The notes: a model not told the origin generated them from the letters alone. A DNA stretch of 40,455 nt from Burkholderiales bacterium (GCA_003818495.1 RPRK01000022.1:1-40455), one strand, 5' to 3'. Positions 15,340-25,122 are shown, counted from the stretch's first letter. Made by a program: numbers and translations.

Positions 15340-17334
15340 ATGGGGATTGTCTCACGATGGGTCGCCCGGAGCCTCGCCGGCGCGCTGCTGGCGGCCGCGG
15401 CGCCGCCCATGGCCGCGCAGCCGGCCCCTTCGTCTTCCGCCGCGCAGCCGGCCCCTTCGTCATCCGCCGCGCAGCCGGCCGCTCCGTCTTCCGCCGCTCA
15501 GCCGGCCTCTCCGTCGCCCGCTTCGGCGGCGGCAACCGTCGAAGCGGCACCGAAGCCGGCCGCCGACGCCGCCCTGGCGGCCCGCGGCGCCTTCGTCCAC
15601 GGGATGGCCTGGGGGGCGACGCCCAAGTATCCGCCCGGCTTCACCCACTTCGACTACGTCGATCCCAAGGCTCCGCGCGGCGGCGCCCTGACGCTCGACG
15701 GGTTCGGCTCCTTCGACAAGCTCAACCCGTTCACCCTCAAGGGCGTGACCGCCGCCGGCGTGTACGCGCTGATGTTCGACACCCTGACCGAACAGGCCGA
15801 CGACGAGCCGTTCTCCGTCTACGGCCTGCTCGCGGAGAGCATGAGCTTCGCCCCGGACGGCCTGTCGATCACGTTCCGGCTCAATCCGAAGGCGCGCTTC
15901 TCGAACGGTGATCCGGTGCTCGCCGCCGACGTCAAGCACTCGTTCGACACGCTGACCGGCAAGCTCGCCCATCCGCGCTTCAAGAGCGTCTACGGCGACG
16001 TGCGCGGCGTCACCACGCCCGACGAGCGCACCGTGCGCTTCGAGTTCAAGCAGCGCAACCACGAGCTGCACATGATCCTCGGCGGCCTGCCGGTGTTCTC
16101 GCGCAAGTGGGGCGGCGGCAAGCCCTTCGACCAGATCGTCCAGGAGCCCCCGATCGCCAGCGGCCCCTATCTCGTCGAGCGCGCCGACTGGGGCCGCAGC
16201 ATCGTCTACAAGCGGCGGGCCGACTACTGGGCCGAAACCCTGCCGACCCGGCGCGGCATGTTCAACTTCGGGCAGGTCACCTACAAGTACTTCAAGGACG
16301 AAGTCGCGCGTCTCGAGGGGTTCAAGGCGGGCCAGTTCGATTGGATCAACGAGAACTCCGCGAAGAACTGGGCGCGCGGCCACGGCGGGCCGAAGTACCG
16401 CTCGGGCGAGATCGTGAAGAAGGAGTTCGTCCACGCCAACGGCGCCGGCATCCAGGGCTTCGCGATGAACACGCGGCGCCCGCTGTTCGCCGACCGGCGC
16501 GTGCGCCTCGCGCTCGCGCAGGCGTTCGACTTCGAGTGGATGAACCGGCAGGTCTTCTATGGCCAGTACATCCGCAGCCCGAGCTACTTCACGAACAGCG
16601 AGATGCAGGCGAAGGGTCCGCCGGGGCCCGACGAGCTGGCGCTGCTCGAGCCGCTGCGCGCGCAGCTCGACCCCGCCGTGTTCGGCGACGCGCCCCTGCC
16701 GCCCGACACCGAGCCGCCGGCGACGCTGCGCGACAACCTGCGCACCGCGCTCGGGCTGCTGCGCGAGGCGGGCTGGACCGTCGCCGACGACGGCATGCTG
16801 CGCAACGCGAAGGGGGAGGCCTTCCAGTTCGAGGTGCTGTCCTACTCGAAGGCGCTCGAGCGCATCGCCGTGCCCTGGGCCCGCAATCTCGAGAAGATCG
16901 GCATCCGGGCCAACCTGCGGGTGACCGACCCGGTGCTGTTCCAGAAGCGGCTCGACGAGTTCGACTACGACGTCACCGTCGTGTCGTACCCGGCCAGCCA
17001 GACCCCGGGCAACGAACTGACCGAGCGGTTCTCCAGCGGCGCCGCCGACGAGAAGGGTTCGGACAACGCGATGGGCGTGCGCGACCCGGCGGTCGATGCG
17101 CTGGTCCGCGCGCTCCTCACCAGCGACAGCCGCGCCGAGCTGGTCGCTGCCGCGCGGGCGCTCGACCGTGTGCTGCGACACGGCTGGTATCTCGTGCCGC
17201 ACTTCTATTCGGCGACGCACCGCATCGCCTATCGCGACACGCTCGCCCATCCCCAGACCATGCCGAAGTTCTATGCCGCGTCGCCCTGGCTGCTGAAGAC
17301 CTGGTGGCGCAAGCCGGGCAGCGGGAGCGACTGA
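15340..17334 (+). CDS. yejA: Periplasmic peptide-binding protein YejA
   Basis: Extracellular solute-binding protein (family 5) of the YejABEF oligopeptide/microcin C importer, 664 residues. It has an N-terminal signal peptide ([17 protein letters not shown]), then a low-complexity Ala/Gln/Pro/Ser linker, then the mature domain starting near [15 protein letters not shown]. YejA-typical stretches are [59 protein letters not shown] and [17 protein letters not shown]. The linker explains why it is longer than the usual roughly 600. The ATG at 15340 has TAGAAT (15327-15332) seven bases upstream, which would suit a leaderless or very short-leader transcript. yejB follows after one base. Confidence 0.92.
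   Translation: MGIVSRWVARSLAGALLAAAAPPMAAQPAPSSSAAQPAPSSSAAQPAAPSSAAQPASPSPASAAATVEAAPKPAADAALAARGAFVHGMAWGATPKYPPGFTHFDYVDPKAPRGGALTLDGFGSFDKLNPFTLKGVTAAGVYALMFDTLTEQADDEPFSVYGLLAESMSFAPDGLSITFRLNPKARFSNGDPVLAADVKHSFDTLTGKLAHPRFKSVYGDVRGVTTPDERTVRFEFKQRNHELHMILGGLPVFSRKWGGGKPFDQIVQEPPIASGPYLVERADWGRSIVYKRRADYWAETLPTRRGMFNFGQVTYKYFKDEVARLEGFKAGQFDWINENSAKNWARGHGGPKYRSGEIVKKEFVHANGAGIQGFAMNTRRPLFADRRVRLALAQAFDFEWMNRQVFYGQYIRSPSYFTNSEMQAKGPPGPDELALLEPLRAQLDPAVFGDAPLPPDTEPPATLRDNLRTALGLLREAGWTVADDGMLRNAKGEAFQFEVLSYSKALERIAVPWARNLEKIGIRANLRVTDPVLFQKRLDEFDYDVTVVSYPASQTPGNELTERFSSGAADEKGSDNAMGVRDPAVDALVRALLTSDSRAELVAAARALDRVLRHGWYLVPHFYSATHRIAYRDTLAHPQTMPKFYAASPWLLKTWWRKPGSGSD
15415..15522. repeat. 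27-bp tandem repeat in yejA (four units)
   Basis: Units at 15415-15441, 15442-15468, 15469-15495 and a diverged fourth at 15496-15522 encode AQPAPSSSA-like nonapeptides. Units 1 and 2 differ at a single base. The repeat lies just after the signal peptide and forms a flexible linker; the frame is preserved for any copy number. Confidence 0.9.
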
Positions 17335-17335
17335 G

Positions 17336-18382
17336 GTGCTCGCCTACATCCTCAAGCGCGTGCTGCTGATGATCCCGACGCTGTTCGGCATCCTGCTGAT
17401 CACCTTCGCGGTGATGCAGTTCGTGCCCGGCGGGCCGGTCGAGCAGATGCTGCAGGAGATGCGCGGGCGCGGCCAGGCGGGTGAGGTGGCCTCGAGCGAC
17501 AACACCTACCGCGGCCGGCAGGGCGTCGACCCGGCGAAGCTCGAGGAGATCCGCATGCTCTACGGCTTCGACCAGCCCGCGCACGTGCGGTTCTGGGAGA
17601 TGCTCAAGCGCTTCGCACGCTTCGACCTCGGCACCAGCTACTTCCACCACAAGAGCGTCTGGGAACTGGTCAAGGAGAAGCTGCCGGTCTCGATCAGCCT
17701 CGGACTCTGGACCTTCTTCATCTCGTACCTGGTGTCGATCCCGCTGGGCATCGCCAAGGCGGTGCGACACGGCTCGCGCTTCGACCTCGTCACCTCCACC
17801 GCCATCCTCGCCGGCTACGCCATCCCGAGCTTCGTGCTCGGCGTCGTGCTGCTGGTGCTGTTCGGCGGCGGCTCGTTCTGGCAGCTGTTCCCGCTGCGCG
17901 GCCTCACGAGCGACGGCTTCGAGCAGCTGTCGGCGATGGGCAAGGTCATGGACTACCTCTGGCACATCGCCCTGCCGGTGACCGCGATGGTGGTGGGCAG
18001 CTTCGCGGTCACGACGATGCTGACCAAGAACACCTTCCTCGAGGAGATCCGGCGCCAGTACGTGCTGACCGCGCGGGCCAAGGGGCTCTCCGAGCGAACC
18101 GTGCTCTACAAGCACGTCTTCCGCAACGCGCTGATCCCGCTGGTCACGGGTTTCCCGGGGGCCTTCATCGGTGCGTTCTTCACCGGCTCGCTGCTCATCG
18201 AGACGCTGTTCTCGCTCGACGGCCTGGGCCTGCTGTCGTACGAGTCGGTGATGAAGCGGGACTATCCGGTCGTGATGGGCACGCTCTTCCTCTTCACCCT
18301 GATCGGCCTGTTCACCAAGCTGATCACCGACCTCGCCTACGTGTGGGTCGATCCGCGCGTGAAGTTCGAGGCCGCTTCGTGA
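17336..18382 (+). CDS. yejB: Peptide ABC transporter permease YejB
   Basis: Inner-membrane permease of 348 residues, BPD-transporter type. It has the N-terminal helix LLMIPTLFGILLITFAVMQF, the large periplasmic loop with YGFDQPAHVRFW, and then the core helices; the EAA loop is LTARAKGLSERTVLYKHVFRNALIPL. The start is GTG at 17336, one base after the yejA TGA, matching the family N-terminus MLAYILKR. The stop overlaps the yejE start (GTGA at 18379-18382). Confidence 0.94.
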   Translation: MLAYILKRVLLMIPTLFGILLITFAVMQFVPGGPVEQMLQEMRGRGQAGEVASSDNTYRGRQGVDPAKLEEIRMLYGFDQPAHVRFWEMLKRFARFDLGTSYFHHKSVWELVKEKLPVSISLGLWTFFISYLVSIPLGIAKAVRHGSRFDLVTSTAILAGYAIPSFVLGVVLLVLFGGGSFWQLFPLRGLTSDGFEQLSAMGKVMDYLWHIALPVTAMVVGSFAVTTMLTKNTFLEEIRRQYVLTARAKGLSERTVLYKHVFRNALIPLVTGFPGAFIGAFFTGSLLIETLFSLDGLGLLSYESVMKRDYPVVMGTLFLFTLIGLFTKLITDLAYVWVDPRVKFEAAS

Positions 18383-19473
18383 GCGCGGTGCCGGTTCCGG
18401 GCTCGCTGCCGCCGCCGGTGGGCGCTCCGGCCGCCGATGCGCCGTCGGTGGCGACGGCGCGCTCTCCCGCGCAGCGCGCCTGGCGCCGCTTCCGGTCCGA
18501 CCGCCGGGGCTGGTGGAGCCTGTGGATCTTCGTCACGCTGGTGGTGCTCAGCCTGTTCGCCGAGGTGCTCTCCAACGACCGGCCGATCGTCGTGCGCTAC
18601 CAGGGCACGACCTACGTCCCCTTGTGGAACACGTACCCGGAGACGACCTTCGGCGGCGACTTCCGCACCGAGACCGACTACCTCGATCCCTTCATCCGCA
18701 GCCGCTTCGATGCGCCCGGCAACTGGGCGATCTATCCGCTCAATCCGTACCGCTTCGACACGATCAACTACTTCTCGCCCAGCCCCAACCCGGCGGCCCC
18801 GTCTCCGGTGAACGTGCTCGGCACCGACGACCGCGGCCGGGACGTGCTCGCGCGGCTGATCTACGGTTTCCGGGTGTCGGTCCTCTTCGGCCTCGCGCTG
18901 ACCGCGATCGGCGTGGTGATCGGCGTGATCACCGGCGCGGTGCAGGGCTACTTCGGCGGCAAGATCGACCTGGCGTTCCAGCGCTTCATGGAGATCTGGG
19001 GCTCCATGCCCGAGCTCTACCTGCTGCTGATCTTCGCCTCGCTGTTCGAGCCGGGCGTGCTGATCCTGCTGGTGATCCTCTCGCTGTTCGGCTGGATGGG
19101 CCTGTCCGACTACGTGCGGGCCGAGTTCCTGCGCAACCGCAACCTCGAGTACGTGACCGCCGCGCGTGCGCTCGGCCTGTCGTCGTGGCAGATCATCCGG
19201 CGCCACGTGCTCCCGAACAGTCTCACGCCGGTGATCGCGTTCCTGCCGTTCCGCATGAGCGGCGCGATCCTCGCGCTCACCAGCCTCGACTTCCTGGGTC
19301 TGGGCGTGCCGCCGTCGACGCCGTCGCTGGGCGAACTGCTCGCCCAGGGCAAGGCCAACCTCGACGCATGGTGGATCACGCTGTCCACCTTCGGCGTGCT
19401 GGTGGGGACGCTGATGCTGCTGATCTTCATCGGCGAGGCCCTGCGCACCGCCCTCGACACGCGGCGGGGCTGA
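18379..19473 (+). CDS. yejE: Peptide ABC transporter permease YejE
   Basis: Second permease of the Yej importer, 364 residues. An N-terminal Pro/Ala-rich tail leads into SPAQRAWRRFRSDRRGWWSL, then helix 1; the periplasmic segment NDRPIVVRYQG and the core motif NVLGTDDRGRDVLARLIYG are typical. The EAA loop is VTAARALGLSSWQIIRRHVLPNS. The GTG start at 18379 overlaps the yejB stop, indicating coupling. A longer open frame begins at 18343 but lies inside yejB and has no ribosome site. Confidence 0.94.
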   Translation: MSAVPVPGSLPPPVGAPAADAPSVATARSPAQRAWRRFRSDRRGWWSLWIFVTLVVLSLFAEVLSNDRPIVVRYQGTTYVPLWNTYPETTFGGDFRTETDYLDPFIRSRFDAPGNWAIYPLNPYRFDTINYFSPSPNPAAPSPVNVLGTDDRGRDVLARLIYGFRVSVLFGLALTAIGVVIGVITGAVQGYFGGKIDLAFQRFMEIWGSMPELYLLLIFASLFEPGVLILLVILSLFGWMGLSDYVRAEFLRNRNLEYVTAARALGLSSWQIIRRHVLPNSLTPVIAFLPFRMSGAILALTSLDFLGLGVPPSTPSLGELLAQGKANLDAWWITLSTFGVLVGTLMLLIFIGEALRTALDTRRG

Positions 19474-19477
19474 GACG

Positions 19478-21097
19478 ATGAGCGCGCTGCCCCGGAACGA
19501 GGCGCCCCGCGTCGCGACGCCGCTGCTCGAGGTCGACGGGCTGACCGTCGAGTTCGACGGGCCGAACGGCCCGGTGCGCGCCGTCGACGGCGTCTCGTTC
19601 ACCATCGGCCGTGGCGAGAAGTTCGCGCTGGTCGGCGAGTCCGGTTCGGGCAAGACCGTGTCGGCCCTCGCGATGCTGCGCATCGCCGGCGACGCGCGGG
19701 TCGGCGGCCGCGTCCGGCTCGGCGGACGCGAGCTCGGCGCGCTGTCCGAGCGCGAGATGCGCGGCGTGCGCGGCAAGGAGATCGCGATGATCTTCCAGGA
19801 GCCGATGACCGCGCTGAACCCGCTCTACGCCGTGGGCGACCAGATCGGCGAGACGCTGGTGCTGCACGAAGGCATGTCGCGCGCGGCGGCCCGCGCGCGC
19901 GCGATCGAGCTGCTCGAGCTCACCGGCATCCCGGAGCCCGGACGACGCGTCGACAGCTATCCCCACGAGCTGTCGGGCGGTCAGCGTCAGCGCGCGATGA
20001 TCGCGATGGCGCTCGCCTGCAGCCCCTCGCTGCTCGTCGCCGACGAGCCGACCACCGCCCTGGACGTCACCATCCAGCGCCAGATCGTCGAGCTGCTCGA
20101 CGACCTGCAGCGCCGCCTGGGCATGTCGGTGCTGCTGATCACCCACGACCTGCCGCTGGTGCGCCGCTTCGCGGATCGGGTCGGCGTGATGCGCCGCGGT
20201 CATCTGCTCGAGGTCGCACCGACGGCCGAGCTCTTCGCCGCGCCGCGCGACCCGTATACCCGGCAGCTGATCGACAGCCGGCCGCGGCGCTCGATCGAGC
20301 CGCTGCCCGCCGACGCACCCGAGCTGATGCGCGGGGAGGGCGTCGGATGCCGGTTCTGGTTCAAGTCGGGCTGGTTCGCGAAGAAGCCGTTCGATGCGGT
20401 GGCGGGCGTCGATCTGAGCGTGCGGCGCGGCGAGACGGTGGGCATCGTCGGCGAGTCGGGCTCGGGCAAGACGACCCTCGGGATGACGCTGCTGAGGCTG
20501 TCCTCGGGCACGCCTTCCGGCAGCGTCAGCTTCGACGGCGAGCGTCTCGACACGCGCACGCAGTCGGCGCTCAGGCCGCTGCGACGCCGGATGCAGGTGG
20601 TCTTCCAGGACCCGTACAACTCGCTGTCGCCTCGGATGACGATCGAGCAGATCGTCGGGGAGGGGGTCGCGCTGCATCGGCCGGAGCTCGATGCGCGCAT
20701 GCGTCGCGATGCGATCGTCGCCATGCTCGGCGAGGTGGGGCTCGACGCCTCGGCCCTGTCGCGCTACCCGCACGAGTTCTCGGGTGGGCAGCGCCAGCGC
20801 ATCGCGATCGCGCGGGCCGCGATCCTGCAGCCGTCGCTGATGCTGCTCGACGAGCCGACCTCGGCGCTCGACGTGTCGGTGCAGCAGCAGGTGCTGGAGC
20901 TGCTCGTCGGACTGCAGCGAAAGTACGGTCTGAGCTACCTGTTCATCACGCACGACCTGGCCGTCATCCGCGCGATGGCGCACCGGGTGCTGGTGATGAA
21001 GGACGGGCACGTCGTCGAGGCGGGCGAGACGCTCGCCCTGTTCGACTCGCCGAAGGCCGACTACACCCGGACGCTGCTGGCCGCCGCGTCGCACTGA
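19478..21097 (+). CDS. yejF: Dual-domain peptide ABC transporter ATPase YejF
   Basis: Fused ATPase of 539 residues with two complete nucleotide-binding domains. Walker A GESGSGKT occurs near 53-60 and again near 323-330; signatures LSGGQRQR and FSGGQRQR, and Walker B LLVADEPTTALD and LMLLDEPTSALD, are intact in both. Each half ends in the oligopeptide-family C-terminal region that sets transporter specificity. It starts four bases after yejE and completes the yejABEF operon. A GC-rich dyad follows the stop. Confidence 0.95.
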   Translation: MSALPRNEAPRVATPLLEVDGLTVEFDGPNGPVRAVDGVSFTIGRGEKFALVGESGSGKTVSALAMLRIAGDARVGGRVRLGGRELGALSEREMRGVRGKEIAMIFQEPMTALNPLYAVGDQIGETLVLHEGMSRAAARARAIELLELTGIPEPGRRVDSYPHELSGGQRQRAMIAMALACSPSLLVADEPTTALDVTIQRQIVELLDDLQRRLGMSVLLITHDLPLVRRFADRVGVMRRGHLLEVAPTAELFAAPRDPYTRQLIDSRPRRSIEPLPADAPELMRGEGVGCRFWFKSGWFAKKPFDAVAGVDLSVRRGETVGIVGESGSGKTTLGMTLLRLSSGTPSGSVSFDGERLDTRTQSALRPLRRRMQVVFQDPYNSLSPRMTIEQIVGEGVALHRPELDARMRRDAIVAMLGEVGLDASALSRYPHEFSGGQRQRIAIARAAILQPSLMLLDEPTSALDVSVQQQVLELLVGLQRKYGLSYLFITHDLAVIRAMAHRVLVMKDGHVVEAGETLALFDSPKADYTRTLLAAASH

Positions 21098-21098
21098 T

Positions 21099-21125
21099 CC
21101 CCGTCGGCGCCGATCGCGCCCGGGG
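21099..21125. terminator. Candidate bidirectional terminator, yejF / mltD
   Basis: CCCCG (21099-21103) and GGCGC (21106-21110) pair with GCGCC (21116-21120) and CGGGG (21121-21125) around loop CGATC: a ten-pair stem with a two-base bulge, filling most of the 37-bp gap. No T-tract follows on either strand. Confidence 0.5.
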
Positions 21126-21134
21126 CGTGTCGGC

Positions 21135-22979
21135 TCAGGTGCGCGGGCGCTTCGGATCCGGCTTGGGCGCGACCTTGGTCCGCGAGACAGCGGGCGGGCG
21201 CGGAGGCGCCTTGTAGACCGCACGGACCGACGCCGGCGCGCTGCTCGCGGTCGGCGCCGCCTTGCGTGCCGGAGCGCCGCGGGCGACCTTCGTCGGCGCA
21301 CGGGCGGCGCCCTTCGCCTTCGACTTGGAGGCGGCCGCAGCGACAGGAGCGGCCGCGGCCTTCGACACCGGCGGCGCGTCGCGAACCACCGGAGCAGCGG
21401 CCCGTGCGATCACCTGCCGCGCGCCGTCCGCCGTGGTCAGCAGCGTCTGCGTCGACGCCGGGCGCACGAGCAGGCTCGCGCCCGGGGACACCTTCTTCAC
21501 GCCACCGTTCCAGGCGCGCAGCTGGGACACGCCGATGCCGTAGTTCGCCGCGACCGAGGCGACCGTGTCGCGCTTGGTGACGCGGTGATAGACCGCCGGC
21601 ACGGTGACCTGTTCGTAGACCTTCGGGCCCTCGAACGACTCCACCAGCCGCTCGTCCTTGACCGAACCCTGCGGCGCGATGACCTGGGTGCCCGGCAGCA
21701 GCTTGCGGCGGGGGGAAAGGCCGTTCGCCCGGAGCAGCTCGGCGGCGCTGATGTTGCCGCGCCGCGCGACCTCGTCGAGCGACTCGCCGGGCTTGAGCGT
21801 GTACGGCTGCCAGGACGCCAGCGTCTTGTTCTCCCGGTCGTGCTTCTCGACGGCGCGCACGAAGTTGTCGACGCGGTCGAAGGGCAGCTTGATCTCGTTG
21901 TTCTGGCTGGCGGCGATGACCGGACGGTTGTGGGCCGGGTTCAGCGCGACGAACTCGTCGACGCTCATGCCGGCGAACTGCGCGGCGAGCTTCAGGTCGA
22001 TCGGCCGCGTCTTCTCGATCGTTGCGAAATAGGGCCGGTTGGGGATCTCGGGCAGCGCGAGTCCGAGCTCGTCGGCGCGCAGGATGATGTTCTTCAGCGC
22101 GATCAGCTTCGGGACGTAGTTGCGCGTCTCGGCCGGCATCGACAGGCTGAGGTAGTCGGTGGGCTTGCCCCGGGCGCGATTGCTCTTGACCGCCCGCGCG
22201 ACGGCGTTCTCGCCCCAGTTGTACGAGGCGAGCGCGAGGAACCAGTCGCGGTCGTGCATCTCGTAGATCTTCTGCAGGTAGTCGAGCGCGGCGCGCGTGG
22301 ACTGCACCACGTCGCGACGGTTGTCGACCCACCAGTTCTGCGACAGCTCGTACTGCTTGCCGGTGGACGGGATGAACTGCCACAGGCCCGCGGCCTGAGC
22401 CGAGGACAGCGCGACCGGATTCATCGCGCTCTCCACGAACGGCAGCAGCGCGAGCTCGGCCGGCATGCCGCGACGCTCGACCTCCTCGACGATGTAGTGC
22501 AGGTAGCGGCTGCCACGACCGAACATCCGCTGCAGCGCTTCGGGCCGCTGCAGATAGAAGCGTTCCTTCTCGGCGACCAGCGGCGTGTCGAGCTCGGGCA
22601 TCGCGAACCCGGCCCTCATCCGCGCCCACAGGTCGCGATGCGGATCGATCGGACGCGCCGGTGCGACGACCACGGCCGGCGAGGGCGTGGCGGCGGCGGG
22701 CGGCTGCGCGGCGGGCAGGGCGGGCGTCGCGACGACGGCAGGGGTGACCGGTGCCACCGGCGCCACGACGACGGGCGGCTGTGTCGCCGCCGGGCCCGGC
22801 GCGACGTCGGGGCGGACGGCGGGCGCTGCGGCCGGCGCCGTCTCGCGCGGCTGTGCCCGCGAGACCGGAGCGCCGTCCGGCTGGATCTGTCCGACACCGG
22901 CACAGCCTGCGAGCGCCGCGAGTCCGCCGAACAGCACGGTGCGCAGGATGGCGCGCGCCGCGCCGTTCGAGTCGGACAT
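21135..22979 (-). CDS. mltD: Membrane-bound lytic murein transglycosylase D
   Basis: Outer-membrane lipoprotein that cleaves peptidoglycan glycan strands to 1,6-anhydro products; 614 residues. The signal has lipobox LAGC (Cys26). A Pro/Ala/Val-rich spacer (about 35-115) precedes the SLT domain with catalytic Glu183 in LLPFVESAMNP, then SSAQAAGLWQFIPSTG and SYNWGENAVARAV. Two LysM repeats follow (YTLKPGESLDEVA and YHRVTKRDTVASVA). The last roughly 100 residues are a basic Ala/Lys-rich tail that may bind murein or nucleic acid. The ATG at 22979 has AGGAGA upstream. Its 5' leader contains a small GCCTG/CAGGC hairpin at 22998-23013. The mltD-gloB neighbourhood is conserved in many proteobacteria. 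Confidence 0.94.
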   Translation of the reverse strand: MSDSNGAARAILRTVLFGGLAALAGCAGVGQIQPDGAPVSRAQPRETAPAAAPAVRPDVAPGPAATQPPVVVAPVAPVTPAVVATPALPAAQPPAAATPSPAVVVAPARPIDPHRDLWARMRAGFAMPELDTPLVAEKERFYLQRPEALQRMFGRGSRYLHYIVEEVERRGMPAELALLPFVESAMNPVALSSAQAAGLWQFIPSTGKQYELSQNWWVDNRRDVVQSTRAALDYLQKIYEMHDRDWFLALASYNWGENAVARAVKSNRARGKPTDYLSLSMPAETRNYVPKLIALKNIILRADELGLALPEIPNRPYFATIEKTRPIDLKLAAQFAGMSVDEFVALNPAHNRPVIAASQNNEIKLPFDRVDNFVRAVEKHDRENKTLASWQPYTLKPGESLDEVARRGNISAAELLRANGLSPRRKLLPGTQVIAPQGSVKDERLVESFEGPKVYEQVTVPAVYHRVTKRDTVASVAANYGIGVSQLRAWNGGVKKVSPGASLLVRPASTQTLLTTADGARQVIARAAAPVVRDAPPVSKAAAAPVAAAASKSKAKGAARAPTKVARGAPARKAAPTASSAPASVRAVYKAPPRPPAVSRTKVAPKPDPKRPRT

Positions 22980-23132
22980 CAGGGGGTTCTCCTAAGTGCC
23001 TGTTTTTGCAGGCCTATCGCGCCAACATTGCATCGTACGTGCCGCGGCGGGGGTGGTCAAGGGTCGCCCGGCCCGCGGGGGTGGCGGGCGGCTCGCCGGC
23101 GACACCCGCTCCGGCGCCCGGGCGGCCAGGCC

Positions 23133-23981
23133 TCAGCGAAAGCCGTCCTTCCAGGCCCGGACGGCCGCGAACACCTCGACCGGATCGGCCGGCGCATGCC
23201 CGAGCCGTGTCTGGGCCGCGCGCCGCACGTCGTCGGCGTCGGTTCGCAGGAAGGGGTTGGTGGCACGTTCGAGGGCCAGCGTCGACGGCACGGTCGGCGT
23301 GCCCGCGGCGCGCAGTTCGGCGGTCTGGCGCACCCGTTCGGACAGCGCCGCGTTGTCGGGCTCCACCGCGAGGGCGAAGCGCAGGTTGGAGGTGGTGTAT
23401 TCGTGCGCGCAGTAGACCAGCGTGTCGTGGGGGAGTGCCGCGAGCCGGCCGAGCGAGGCGGTCATCTGCGCCGCCGTGCCTTCGAAGACCCGCCCGCAGC
23501 CCCCGGCGAACAGCGTGTCGCCGCAGAACAGCACCGGGCGCAGATCGTCGTCGCCGATCCGCCGTGCGAAGAAGGCGATGTGGTCGAGCGTATGGCCGGG
23601 AATCTCGATCACGTCGAAACGGGCGTCGAACCCCTCGAGCCCGAAGGCGTCGCCGGCTCGCCAGCGGCGGTCGATGCCCTCGACCCGCGAGGCGGCGGGG
23701 CCGTGGACCACCGCATCCGGGAACGCGGCGCGCAGTTCGGGCAGGCCGCCGACGTGGTCGGCATGATGGTGCGTGACCAGCACGGCCGCCAGCGTCAGGC
23801 CGGCCGAGGCGAGCGCCGCCAGCACGGGCGCCGCGTCGCCCGGGTCGACGACGGCCGCACGGCGCCGCTCGCGATCGCTCAGCAGCCAGATATAGTTGTC
23901 GGCGAATGCCGGCACCGGCACGATGGCGGGATGGGGCGGCACCGAGGCGTGCGGGACGCCGGCCGTGGCGGGAGGGTTCAT
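23133..23981 (-). CDS. gloB: Hydroxyacylglutathione hydrolase (glyoxalase II)
   Basis: Metallo-beta-lactamase-fold enzyme that hydrolyses S-lactoylglutathione to lactate and glutathione, finishing methylglyoxal detoxification. It has 282 residues. The metal motif THHHADH (70-76), the later IPGHTLDH, CGDTLFAGGCGRVFEG, and AHEYTTSNLRFA are all canonical, and the C-terminal HAGH domain ends in RAWKDGFR. The N-terminus is about 18 residues longer than usual before VPVPAFADNYIWLL. The ATG at 23981 is preceded by only a weak ribosome site, so a slightly later start is possible. It lies upstream of mltD on the same strand and diverges from the YafS-like methyltransferase. Confidence 0.94.
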   Translation of the reverse strand: MNPPATAGVPHASVPPHPAIVPVPAFADNYIWLLSDRERRRAAVVDPGDAAPVLAALASAGLTLAAVLVTHHHADHVGGLPELRAAFPDAVVHGPAASRVEGIDRRWRAGDAFGLEGFDARFDVIEIPGHTLDHIAFFARRIGDDDLRPVLFCGDTLFAGGCGRVFEGTAAQMTASLGRLAALPHDTLVYCAHEYTTSNLRFALAVEPDNAALSERVRQTAELRAAGTPTVPSTLALERATNPFLRTDADDVRRAAQTRLGHAPADPVEVFAAVRAWKDGFR

Positions 23982-24098
23982 CGGGGTGGATGCCGCCCCG
24001 CGACGGGGACGGACGACGTGCGGGACGAAGCTTCGATCATACGCGCGCAGGGCGCACGACACCGGCCGGTCCGAGCGCCGGCGGCGGTCATCGCGGCG

Positions 24099-25109
24099 AT
24101 GTCCGGGGGCGCCCGCCGGATCCCGCCCGGCGAAGACGGCGACCCTGAGCGGTTCGGCGCCGCCGGGGCCTCCGACGCCGGGGCCGGGCGCCCCGACCCG
24201 CGTTCCGACCCGATTTCCGACGCGCCCGAGCCGGACCGCGCCGATGCGGCCGTCGAAGCGTCGCGCGCCGACCGGTCCGCAGCCGATCCGTCCCCGCGGG
24301 CCGGCCCCTCCGGCCTCCACCCCGGGGCCGTCGACCCCCCGCCGCCCGGCGACCCGGGCGACTGGCATCACTGGCTGGCCTCACCCCCGGGCCGCTACGT
24401 GCTGGACTGGGAGCAGGCCCACTTCGACGAGGCGGTCGGCGACGTCTTCGGCTACCACGCGGTGCAGTGCGGCGAGCCGCGGCTCGACGCGCTGCGTGCC
24501 AACCGCATGCCGCATCGCGTGCATGCGCTGCGGGAGGCCGATCCGTTGCCCGCGCACGAGGGGCCGCGCGTTCGCGTCGAACACTTCGAGGAACTGCCGT
24601 TCGACACGCAGTCGCTCGACCTGATCGTCCTGCCCCACGTTCTCGAGTTCGCGCAGGACCCGCACCAGGTGCTGCGCGAGGCCGACCGCGTGCTCCGGCC
24701 CGAGGGGCGGCTGATCGTGTCCGGCTTCAATCCCGGCAGCCTGTGGGGCGCGCGGCAATGGCTGCTGCGCGGCGTGCTGCCGCCCTTCCTGCCGCGCGAG
24801 GGGCATTTCCTCGGCGTGCCGCGCCTGCGCGACTGGTGCAAGCTGCTCAGCTTCGAGACCGATCGGGCGCGCTACGGCTGCTGGCGGCCGCCGTGCCGCA
24901 CCCAGCTCTGGCTCGACCGCACGCGGTTCATGGAGCGCGCCGGCGACCGCTGGTGGCCGATCTGCGGCGCGGTCTACATGGTGTCGGCGATCAAGCGTGT
25001 CCGTGCGATGCGGATGATCGGGCCGGCGTGGAAGCGGCGCTCGCCCGCCCGCGCCATCGCGGTCGCGAGTCCGCAGCGCAACCGGCTGGACGACGAAGGC
25101 GCGGGCTGA
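24099..25109 (+). CDS. YafS-like class I SAM methyltransferase-fold protein
   Basis: Protein of 336 residues related to E. coli YafS, which also sits between gloB and rnhA. The first 85 or so residues are acidic, Pro/Ala/Asp-rich and probably disordered. The folded part begins at WHHWLASPPGRYVLDWEQ. Clear methyltransferase features are LDLIVLPHVLEFAQDP, VLREADRVLRPEGRLIVSGFNPGSLWG and the family-specific WLLRGVLPPFLPREGHF. The glycine-rich SAM motif I is not canonical: the segment there reads DVFGYHAVQCGE. That may be a family trait. The substrate is unknown. The ATG at 24099 is the only good start; no later ATG or GTG precedes the conserved part. Confidence 0.8.
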   Translation: MSGGARRIPPGEDGDPERFGAAGASDAGAGRPDPRSDPISDAPEPDRADAAVEASRADRSAADPSPRAGPSGLHPGAVDPPPPGDPGDWHHWLASPPGRYVLDWEQAHFDEAVGDVFGYHAVQCGEPRLDALRANRMPHRVHALREADPLPAHEGPRVRVEHFEELPFDTQSLDLIVLPHVLEFAQDPHQVLREADRVLRPEGRLIVSGFNPGSLWGARQWLLRGVLPPFLPREGHFLGVPRLRDWCKLLSFETDRARYGCWRPPCRTQLWLDRTRFMERAGDRWWPICGAVYMVSAIKRVRAMRMIGPAWKRRSPARAIAVASPQRNRLDDEGAG

Positions 25110-25122
25110 ACGGCCCGCGGAC

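Noticed and set aside
22998-23013. GCCTG-TTTTTG-CAGGC hairpin as a terminator for gloB
   Set aside because: gloB is on the minus strand, where no T-run follows the stem; the hairpin sits in the mltD leader, and a 5-bp stem is short.
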